Shown here piece by piece: positions 33,801 to 45,800 of a DNA stretch of 64,000 bases (its first letter is position 1; each line of letters opens with the position of its first letter). The notes beneath the pieces are model-generated. The model searched no databases. It was not told the DNA's origin and saw only the letters and a program-made list of their open reading frames with translations. Position numbers and translations under genes: made by a program. This DNA is from Liolophura sinensis (taxonomy: Eukaryota; Mollusca; Polyplacophora; Chitonida; Chitonidae). Location of the stretch: positions 13,997,717-14,061,716 of the forward strand of contig NC_088305.1 in the NCBI RefSeq assembly GCF_032854445.1, in the 5' to 3' direction.

Positions 33801-36800
33801 TTTTAGAGGCAAGTAAATGCCACAAAAGATATTATTTTTGGCGGTGAAACTGATAATTTTCCAGTACATGTAGAATATCATCCCATGTTCCAAACACACC
33901 TCAAAATACCTTTCTAAAATCAATAAAACTCTCAGGAAGAATCAGGAAAAATGGGCAAGTTAATCATGGAGGAAATTTAGGGTATTTTTTGCTTGTCTTA
34001 TGAAGATTCTACAGAAGTTATGCAGCCTTGTTGGTTGGCTCGTCTGGACAATGACACCATCCTAATAGCATCATACGCTGATCTTTATCTGCAGTTACAA
34101 TCTGGTAGTCTCATCCAGATTGTTCTAAAAATATTAATAGCTTTGTTTAACGAAGGATACTTGATGGATTTACAAAGAAATCATGAGGGCCAAAGGCATT
34201 CTGGATACGTCACAATAATAATTCATCATAACACGTGCTAATAAGAATGACAAGCTAATTAACATACGGAAACAAATGTATACAGAAAAAACACGTGGAG
34301 TTTAACAATATTTATAAGATAGAGCATTGGGTTTTACAAGACTTGCTTTGTTCTCATGCTAAACGTGACAGTTTACAGTTTCGTTGAAGTTTGCTGACCT
34401 GGTAAGCCAGATGTGTAATTATTAGTGCATGGTTTATCATTTGTCTAATTCTCATTCTGTTCAGGTGTTTAAAAAAGTTGATGATGTCCAATACATGGTG
34501 TCTGAAGCTTATTGGTGTCAGTGATTTGGTAGAAAATTTGACGTGCGATATACACATGTTATGTCTCGCCAAAAGCTTTGGCTGTATTGCCAATTGGCCT
34601 TTTACAATACTTACATGTAGGTAATCTGCATCCAGATTTTATTGTAAATGAAAGATGCATTCCTGACAAAATTGTATTCTGATCTGAAATCGTCTCTATA
34701 GTGGGTTATCGTTTAACATTTACTGAACACGGCAAAGCCGGGTTACTTCCTGTGCGGAGTTGTATGAAGTAAATCAGTGTAAACCTGATTTTCCGAGTTT
34801 CCTCCTGAGGTCTGCTCAGTTTCCTCCCACAGTCTGTCCATTTTCCTCCTGAGGTATTCCCAATTTCCTCCTGAGGTCTGCCCAGTTTTCTCCTAAGTTC
34901 TGTCCATTTTCCTCCCGAGGTCTGTCCAGTTTCGTCCCAATATCTGTCAGTTTCCTCCCGAGGTCTGCCCAGTTTCCTCCCTAGGTCTGCCCAGTTTCCT
35001 CCCAAGGTCTGCCTAGTTTCCTCCCGATGTCTGTCAGTTTCCTCCCGAGGTCATCAGTTTCCTCCCTAGGTCTTCCCAGTTTCCTCCCGAGGCCTGTCCA
35101 GTTTCCTCTCGAGGTCTGCCCAGTTTCCTCCCGATGTCTGCCCAGTTTCCTCCCAAGGTCTGTCCAGTTTCCTCCCACAGTCTGGCCAGTTTCCTCACAA
35201 GGTCTGCCCAATTTCATCCCGAGGTCTGCCCAGTTTCCTCCTGATGTCTGCCCAGTTTCCTCCCGAGGTCTGTCCAGTTTCCTCCCAAGCTGTCCAGTTT
35301 CCTTCCGAGGTCTGTCCCGTTTCCTCCCACCATAATGTGGATGTTGTCATACAAGTCATATATAATGCAGTAGGGAGTAAACTAAACAAATCAGTAATAA
35401 TGTTGTCCGGGTTAATCCCACCATGATGCTGGCCGCCGTCGAATAACGGAAATATTCTTGTGTATGACGTAAAACATCAATCAAATAAATCAACAAAAAA
35501 ATGTAAATTTGGTAATAAGACTTAAGCAGCTCTCCATTGCCACTGTTTTTTTTTTTTCTTTTTCAAATCTCTTAAAAAGTTGAAAGAAACTATACGGCTG
35601 TATTTGAGTGTATTTGTATTTGTAAGTGTATTTGAGTGTATTTGTATTTGTAAGTGTGTTTGTATTTGAGTGTATTTGTATTCCAGGCTTACAACAAACA
35701 TGTTCAAAGTATCATGCATGAAAATAAAGTTGCTGCAAACAAACGTCCAGATAGAAGATATCCTGGTGGAGGATCGGATTCACGTCGTTCTGACTCCAGG
35801 GCTAACCGGTATCCTGACTCCAGGGACAGTCGGTATTCTGACTCCAGAGATAACCGTCACTCTGACTCCAGGGATAGCCGGCCTTCAGACTCCAGGGATA
35901 GTCGGCACACAGATTTCATAGATAGCCAGGGACTTGGCCATTCTCCTAGTAGAGGACTGACTCCAACGAATGTTGGCTCCAGGATTCTCGATAATTCTGG
36001 TTCCAGGGCCCCTAGTAATCATGGTAATGCTGGATCTAGGGCCCAGAATACAGCATTTATGAGACGGACAGGCAGCCCTGCCATCAGAAACCAACCCCAT
36101 GGCCCCTCAGTCCCAGAAGATAAGCAGTACTGCACTGCCTGTGATATCAGCCTGCCCAATCATGAGGTAAGCTTTAGACAGAGAAGTACATTTATGTAAC
36201 AGGGAATCACCTTTATTCCCCTCAGCCAACCCAGGACAGAGAATATGTACATTTCCCACTCTCACTATTCGTGGGACACTGTTGACAACAGGGGAGTTTC
36301 GAGTTAGAACTCTTTGTATTTGCTAAAGATAAAAGAAATCCTACTGTACCACGTCATCTATCGGAAATGTTAGGCAACTGTTTATATGATTACATTTGCT
36401 ACTAGTATGACATGAGCGTCTGAAAAATGTTTTAGAAAAAAGTTGTTTAGACTAGACGAGTGATGGAAAAAGACAAGGTAATCATTTGTGAGCTTGTATA
36501 TCCTGAAGGAAGGGGGGTGGGGATTGGGGTGGTGTGAGGTGGGGTTCACCATTGAGGTCACAGACTGACCATTGAGGTCACAAACTGACTGACAATTGAG
36601 GTCACAGAAAGACTGACAATTGAGGTCACAGAAAGACTGACCATTGGAGTCACAGAAAGACTGACCATTGAGGTCACAGAAAGACTGACCATTGGAGTCA
36701 CAGAATGACTGACCATTCTAGTCACAGAAAGACTGACCATTGGGGTCACAAAAAGACTGACCATTGGAGTCACAGAAAGACTGACAGTTGAGGTCACAGA

Positions 36801-39800
36801 AAGTGTGACCATTGAGGTCACAGAAAGACTGACCATTGAGGTCACAGAAAGACTGACCATTGAGGTCACAGAAAGACTGACCATTTGGAGTCACAGAAAG
36901 ACTGACCATTGAGGTCACAGAAAGTTTGACCATTGAGGTCACAGAAAGACTGACCACTTGTAACCACCTTTTGGGTATCCAGTTCACATATATGTGAAAG
37001 TATTGATTGTAATTAGTCGAATACGTGTTATTGGTTGCCAGTTTGGAAAGGTCTGTTGATATACATGTACAAGTTTGACAGTGGTCAAGTTTGTTGTCTT
37101 CACATAATGATGCATCAAAGCAGAATTACAATGTGACAGGGGTACAGTTTCACACCCAGGCATGCCAGGGTGTAAATCCCCACATTCCCTTTTTAACATG
37201 CCCATAATTTATCAGATTTCACAGACTCTAAACTTCTGTGCAAAATCAGTCTTGAATACATCTTTTATTGGGTGTCACTGTCTGACTATTTGACATCTGA
37301 CTATTAATTAGTGTAGAACACTTTAAATCACGCTGTACCTAATGATTTTCCATGGCTGTGGAGTCTTCATTTGTGTAGCTTTGTATTGGTTTCTGCTCTC
37401 AGGCTTTCATGAAACATATTGGAGGAATTTTGCATCAGGAAAGAGTAGGTGCCAAATCTCGCATGGACAAGCAGAAAGATTTCCCAAAGTCGTCCTCATC
37501 CATCCAATATTTGTCACGTAATTTTCCCGGCAGATATGACACAGTGGAGAACACAGGAGTGGCTCCTGGGCACAGAGGAGGGTATCCAGGTAATGTCATA
37601 AAGGGCTCTGCTGGCAGGCCAAGGAAAGGAAAACACTGCTCGTGCTGTGGAGACAATTGTCAATGGCCATACGTGCTTAAACCCCCCAAAAAACATGCTG
37701 TATAATTGAGTGAGTGAGTGCTTGGGGTTTAACATCGTACTCAACAATTTTTCAGTCATATGATGACGAAGGAATCCTTAGGGTGCATGTACGTGTAATG
37801 TGCCTCCTTGTTGCAGGACGGATTTCCACTGCTCTTTTATTTAGTGCTGCTTCACTGAGACGACTTACCGAAGGCAAGTAAGCCGCCCGCCTGAGCCATT
37901 ATACTGATACGGGTCAACCAGTCATTGCGCTACCCTTCATGCTGAATGCCAAGCGGGGAAGTTACAATTTCCTCTTTTAAAGTCTTAGGTGTGACTCGAT
38001 CAAGGATTGATCCTGGATCTACCGGTCCCTAAGTGGATGCTCTACCAACTGTGCTATCCGGGTCGGTACTGCTGTATAATTGTCTGATGTGAGCTGCAGA
38101 GGTTTAATCAGAAAATGACATCTGCCAGAATAAATGAGTACATGGTTGTAACTGTGTTACATTTAAGTCGGCATGTTCAAAATTTTGAGAAACATCAATC
38201 ATTAATAAAGAAGCGAATAAATCATTTATTTATTGAAATGATATTACCCTTGTTGGCATTAAGAAATAATTTACAGTAGTGTAGTGGACAGTAACATGTT
38301 TCCAGAAGTAATCTCTGGACGTGTGCTACTCCTATTTCTTTTCCTCAGCGTCACACTATAACTATTCCCTTCATGTTTTACTCTGTAAAGATTTATATCT
38401 GTTTACCTGGTAATTGTATTCTCCGTCTGCTTTCAGACAAAGCCCCCAACCATTGCGCCTTGTGTGACATCCACTTCCACTCACGGGAGGTAAATTTTTA
38501 CCTATTTCTTTAACTGTTGATATCAAGTTTAATGATAACACTATCAGAAATTCCAGTTGCAGTTCTGACAATTACCAGGTAAGCATTACCGCAAAAAGTT
38601 CTGTGGATGCTCCTCAAGGGATCATTAACGTACTCCATGAGGGAGAGTGGACAGACCCCACAGAGGGTTAAATCATTTTTGATTTCAGCAGTGATTTGGG
38701 TCAGAAATATCATAGGTATGTGGCTTCTCAGTGCCTTGTATGCTTTACCGTTTACATGTGATTTTTGTACTTATGCCAGACCTATGTACAAGGAAGAAGA
38801 CTGAGTAAAAATGCCTGTAGCAAAGATAAACCAAAGTCGCCAGCACTGAACAGAGTGCTAATGCTTATTTGTCTAAATGTTTGTAGTAATATGTATAGTA
38901 AGAACTGGAAGTACATGTTTATTTATAACAATGGATGTTGCAAAATCCTCCATGGGACATACAAGCTAAATACTAACTCCCACTGTCCTCAGGGGAAAGA
39001 TTCTCTCCCCACAGAGCATAATGCAAATATATTATCTATCCCTGTTGGGACAACAGGAGATCGGCAGAGAATGTTAACCTGGTAAGTGGTAATACTGTAA
39101 TTTTCCTTCAGTTGTTGACCATCTTGATTTGATCAAGTCAGATACTTTGCACATAGATATGTGTTCTGCCTTCAACCAACCGGCAAGAATAACGGATTCA
39201 CCCGTCTCATTAACTTTTAAGTGGTAACAACATCCAGTTAATCAGTGTTTTCCTTAATGGTGGACAGCAAAGATGAAACCTCAGCAACATGCATACATGT
39301 AAGTTGTCTCCACACGTCTGAGGGCAGGTAAAACCTGGTATCTCAAATACTTTCCACACCCTTTATGAATGGGGACAAAACCAGCATACAGGTTTGCTGT
39401 CCTGTTTAAACATCCTGTCAAAGTACGTCCTGGAACGTGTGATTGACTCAAGTTAGCCAACCATGTGCTTGAAGATCGGCATACTTGGGAGCTTAATATC
39501 CATTGGCTCAGCATACTTGGGAGCTTAATATCCATTGGCTCAGCATACTTGGGAGCTTAATATCCATTGGCTCAGCATTCTTGGGAGCTTAATATCCATT
39601 GGCTCAGCATACTTGGGAGCTTAATATCCATTGGCTCAGCATACTTGGGAGCTTAATATCCATTTGCTGAGCATACTTGGGAGCTTAATATCCATTGGCT
39701 GAGCATACTTGGGAGCTTCATATCCATTGGCTCAACTCCACCCAACCATTGTTATGGGTCTCCACTAGAATAGTGTGGAGTTCAGTATTCAATCTTCAGG

Positions 39801-42800
39801 TTGTGTATGATCATCAGCGATGTGGACCAGCTGTGTGCCATCAGTTAAGTTCACTTTGAGTCATGTCTTACGCTCCTGTGTGTCTGCTGAACTTAAGAGC
39901 TTTCAGTTTCGTTGATTGACAACTCTGAAATTTTCTACTTGCATAACCTGATCAGCTTGATCAGGTAGCTATCTGATTGGATATAGATGATGGTCGAGTA
40001 AGTTCCATTAGGAAGACTTTCTTGTAGCAATAGGATCATGACAGAAAACGGAGTGATATAAAAATGGAGTGATACACATCGTTTCTGGATTGATTGATTT
40101 GATTTGAATTTTTACTCCAGAATATTTCACTTACACGAAGGCAGCCAGCATTATGGTGGCAGGAAAGCGGGCAGAGTCCTGGGGAAACCCATGACCATCC
40201 GCAGGTTGCTGCCAGACCTTACCGCGTACCGCCAGAGGAAGCCAGCATGAGCTGGACTTGAACTCATAGCGACCGCATTGGTGGGAGACTCCTGGGTCAT
40301 TACGCTACGCTAGCACGCTAACCAACCGAGCCACGGAGGCCCCCCTGGATTGATTGAATGAAGATGGTTATTAACATGACGGGAATGAATGTCCCGGCTC
40401 AGCTGCAGTTTTATATATACCATTACTCTCACCATTATCATAATTATGCTGTAGTTATGTTACAATACATGTATGTTGTCTGAGAATGGCATTTTTTTGT
40501 TTTTGTTTTTCAGACTTATGTGAAGCACACCAAAGGCCTGATGCATTTACAGAAGATGAAGGCTACAGGTAGGTCTCTGTCTCTGTATTCAGTGTTTAAC
40601 TCCTAGGCAAAGTAAGTCACACAAAATGAGAGACATGTACAGCTGTTCCTCTGAACTTAGGTCTCGTATCCGCCAGCAAAACTCAAATGTAGTATTTGCC
40701 CTATTTAATGCTGTGTTTTCAACAAGATGATAACTCTTACAAAGCAACTGTTTTATGAAGCCATACCTGTATGTTTTTTATTTCAAAGAATGTGAGAACG
40801 TAGAGTTTGTCTGGGCTTTTCCCATAATGCTTGGTATGAATTTCCTTTGCAATATTTCAAAAGCCCTCTCTCCATTCAGGCGAATGCAGCTTTTGTCCCA
40901 TTTTAGCTCGCACATTTTCAGTATATTTTTTATGCTGAAGGCTTAGTATCTCTCTCTGTACATTCGTTCATTCGTCCTAAAAGTGGTTAAAACCTGTCAC
41001 CAACTAAGAGCTTCCGAGGCCCAGGTAGCCCTGTGACTCTTGCCTATAGTTAACTGGGATAGTCGATTCAATTGCTTTGATTTGAAATCGCCTGTGACAA
41101 GATCCCAAAGTGGAAAATAAAATGGCATGGTCAGTGGAGCCTGTGTGTGAACATACAAAATAACAGAAACCCAGAAGGGATCAAATGATACTTTCATTTA
41201 TGTGAACAGAAGTTACTGAAGCGAAACCTTTCACTAAAATCAGCTATGAAGATTTCCTGGACGGAGGTGCTAAAGGTGATGCTGGGAAAAAAAGGAAAGC
41301 TGAAGAAGACATGAAATTCTTTTGCAAGGTAATATTATGAAATGGATGAAAACTGAAAGCAATTTTGAGGTCGATATATCAGAGCACAGTTGAAATTTTG
41401 AAATCTTATAATTCTGGAAACTTTTCCAATTTCATTGAAAAAAGGACCCAAGTTGTTTGAGGAACGGATCTGTGCTGTTGTTTACCTTGATTACGATATT
41501 TTCATGTCCTGTTTTACTTGTAACTAATTGTACAAGATTTGAAATGGCTGAATTTATGTCCTGTTTTGTAGTTATGTAATACACAGTTGATTTCTGGAAG
41601 CACGTTCAAAGCCCACATGGAGAGACTTCATCACAGGACAGTAAGTGTCTTCATATAATGTCCATTGCTAAAACCTAGATACAGTACAGCCCAGGCAAAA
41701 AGTCAAAACCACCCCTAAACAGTGGCACACGTTTTATTCCCGTGAAAATCACGTTAGCCTGTGAAGTTTATACAAATGGTACATGGCAGCTTTGTCATGT
41801 AAAATAATTGACTGCTGTCAAAATACTGTTAGATGCAGGACATATACTGTTAAGTGCAGGACATATACTGTTAGATGCAGGACATATACTGTTAGATGCA
41901 GGACATATAATGTTAGATGCAGGACATATAATGTTATGTGCAGGACATATAATGTTAGGTGTAGGACATATAATGTTAGATGCAGGACATATACTGTTAG
42001 ATGCAGGACATATACTGTTAGGTGCAGGACATATAATGTTAGATGCAGGACATGTACTGTTAGGTGCAGGACATATACTGTTAGGTGCAAGACATATAAT
42101 GTTAGATGCAGGACATATACTGTTAGGTGCAGGACATATAATGTTAGATGCAGGACATATAATGTTAGATGCAGGACATATACTGTTAGATGCAGGACAT
42201 ATACTGTTAGATGCAGGACATATACTGTTAGGTGCAGGACATATAATGTTAGATGCAGGACATATAATGTTAGATGCAGGACATATACTGTTAGATGCAG
42301 GACATATAATGTTAGATGCAGGACGTATAGTGTTATCTTTGGACTGCTGCTCATTTTCAGGCTGGCCTTTTAGTTTCGTCATGTTTACCAGGCTGCATTT
42401 AAGGCAACATGTTCCAAGTGTCAGAAAGTCCATTTTTGGTATCCAAGTCACATTTTAGGTAATTTTTAAAAATGTTGCATTTAAAACTGTTTAAACCTAC
42501 TGTTTAACTGTGACTAAAAACAATCAAAATTATAATGGTCAGGGATATGTTGTGTCATGATGTAGACAATACATCCGGCAACAAATAAAAAACAGTCAAA
42601 AATTCCAATGATCAGGGATATGTTCTGGCATGATGTAGACAATGCATTCAGCAACAAATAAAAACAGTCAAAATTCCAATGATGAGGGATATGTTCTGGC
42701 ATGATGTAGACAATGCATCAGGCAACAAATAAAAACAGTCAAAATTCCAATGATGAGGGATATGTAGTGGCATGATGTAGACAATGCATCTGGCAACAAA

Positions 42801-45800
42801 TAAAAACAGTCAAAAAACTACAATGATGAGGGATATGTTGTTGGATGATGTAGACAATGCATGCGGCAACAAATAAAAACAGTCAAAATTCCAGTGATCA
42901 GGGATATGTTGTGGCATGATGTAGACAATGCATCCAGCAACAAATAAAAACAGTCAAAATTTCAATGATGAGGGATATGTAGTGGCATGATGTAGACAAT
43001 GCATCTGGCAACAAATAAAAACAGTCAAAAAACTACAATGATGAGAGATATGTTGTTGGATGATGTAGACAATGCATGCGGCAACAAATAAAAACAGTCA
43101 AAATTCCAGTGATCAGGGATATGTTGTGGCATGATGTAGACAATGGATCCGGCAACAAATAAAAACAGTAAAAAATTCCAATGATGAGGGATATGTTCTG
43201 GCATGATGTAGACGATGCATCCGGCAACAAATAAAAAGTCAAAAAACTACAATAATCAGGGATATGTTGTGGCATGATGTAGACAATGCATTCAGCAACA
43301 AATAAAAACAGTCAAAATTCCAATGATCAGGGAGATGTTCTGGCATGATGTAGACAGTGCATCCAGCAACAAATAAAAACAGTCAAAATTTCAATGATGA
43401 GGGATATGTAGTGGCATGATGTAGACAATGCATCAGGCAACAAATAAAAACAGTCAAAAAACTACAATGATCAGGGATATGTTGTTGGATGATGTAGACA
43501 ATGCATGCGGCAACAAATAAAAACAGTCAAAATTCCAGTGATCAGGGATATGTTGTGGCATGATGTAGACAGTACATCCGGCAACAAATAAAAACAGTAA
43601 AAAATTCCAATGATGAGGGATATGTTCTGGCATGATGTAGACGATGCATCTGGCAACAAATAAAAACAGTCAAAATTCCAGTGATCAGAGATATGTTGTG
43701 GCATGATGTAGGCGATACATCAGGCAACAAATAAAAAGTCAAAATTCCAATGATCAGGGATATGTTGTGGCATGATGTAGGCGATACATCAGGCAACGAA
43801 TAAAAACAGTCAAAATTACAAGTATCAGAAATATTTTCTGGCATGATGTGGAGTATATATCAGGCAACAAATGAAAACAGTCAAAATTACAATGATGAGG
43901 GATATATTCTGGAATGATGTAGACAATGCATCCGGCAACAAATAAAAACAGTAAAAAATTCCAATGATGACGGATATGTTCTGGCATGATGTAGACAATG
44001 CATCCGGCAACAAATAAAAACAGTCAAAATTCCAATGATGAGGAGGGATATGTTGTGGCATGATGTAGACAATGCATCCGGCAACAAATAAAAACAGTCA
44101 AAAAACTACAATAATCAGGGATATGTTGTGGCATGATGTAGACAATGGATCCGGCAACAAATAAAAACAGTAAAAAATTCCAATGATGAGGGATATGTTG
44201 TGGCATGATGTAGACGATGCATCTGGCAACAAATAAAAACAGTCAAAATTCCAATGATGAGGGATATGTTCTGGCATGATGTAGACAATGCATCCGGCAA
44301 CAAATAAAAACAGTCAAAAAACTACAATAATCAGGGATATGTTGTGGCATGATGTAGACAGTGGATCCGGCAACAAATAAAAACAGTAAAAAATTCCAAT
44401 GATGAGGGATATGTTCTGGCATGATGTAGACAATGCATGCGGCAACAAATAAAAACAGTCAAAAAACTACAATAATCAGGGATATGTTGTGGCATGATGT
44501 AGACAATGGATCCGGCAACAAATAAAAACAGTAAAAAATTCCAATGATGAGGGATATGTTCTGGCATGATGTAGACGATGCATCTGGCAACAAATAAAAA
44601 CAGTCAAAATTCCAGTGATCAGAGATATGTTGTGGCATGATGTAGGCGATACATCAGGCAACAAATAAAAAGTCAAAATTCCAATGATCAGGGATATGTT
44701 GTGGCATGATGTAGGCGATACATCAGGCAACGAATAAAAACAGTCAAAATTACAAGTATCAGAGATATTTTCTGGCATGATGTGGAGTATATATCAGGCA
44801 ACAAATGAAAACAGTCAAAATTACAATGATGAGGGATATATTCTGGAATGATGTAGACAATGCATCTGGCAACAAATAAAAACAGTCAAAAATTCCAATG
44901 ATGAGGGATATGTTCTGGCATGATGTAGACAATGCATCCAGCAACAAATAAAAACAGTCAAAATTCCAATGATGAGGGATATGTAGTGGCATGATGTAGA
45001 CAACGCATCCTGCAACAAATAAAAACAGTCAAAATTCCAATGATCAGGGATATGTAGTGGCATGATGTAGACAATGCATCCAGCAACAAATAAAAACAGT
45101 CAAAAAACTACACAGATCAGAGATGTGTTGTGGCATGATGTGGAGTATATATCAGACAACAAATGAAAAACAGTCAAAATTACAATGATGAGGGATATAT
45201 TCTGGCATGATGTAGGCGATACATCAGGCAACAAATAAAAACAGTCAAAATTCCAGTGATCAGAGATATTTTCTGGCATGATGTAGGCAATACATCAGGC
45301 AACAAATGAATACAGTCAAAATTACAACGATCAGGGATATGTTCTGGCATGATGCAGGCAATACATCAGGCAACAAATAAAAACAGTCAAAATTACAATG
45401 ATGAGGGATATATTCTGACATGATGTAAGAGATACATCAAGCAACAAATAAAAACAGTCAAAATTACAATTATCAGAGATATTTTCTGGCATGATGTAGG
45501 CGATACATCAGGCAACAAATGAAAAAAGTCAAAATTACAACGATCAGGGATATGTTGTGGCATGATGTAGACAATGCTTCAAGCACCAAGCAAGAAGAAA
45601 TTTCCGTAAAATTATCCTGAGATGGCCAAAAAATTGAAAGTTATGTAGTTACTGTTAATTTGTTTAAGGAAAACATTCTATCATACTTCTGACTTTCATA
45701 TATGATTTACTTCTTTGTTTAAATCTCAAAGGAGCAGTAATCGTCCAATACCATAAATTCTGAACAAATTCAACCAGCATAGTCTAACTTAAAAATGATG

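Noticed and set aside
34706..35389. Repetitive GRPREETGQT-type frames on both strands
   Set aside because: They are produced by the SINE-derived 22-bp minisatellite.
36558..36987. Repetitive SVTSMVSL-type frames
   Set aside because: They are produced by the 24-bp minisatellite.
41783..42458. Four overlapping frames of 178-218 codons
   Set aside because: They come from the 21-bp array, whose unit is a multiple of three.
42514..45063. Many similar frames rich in Cys, His and Phe on the minus strand
   Set aside because: They are translations of the 71-bp satellite, not a protein family.
42515..45588. CRISPR-like array of regularly spaced repeats
   Set aside because: The repeat is a continuous 71-bp satellite without unique spacers, in a eukaryotic intron.
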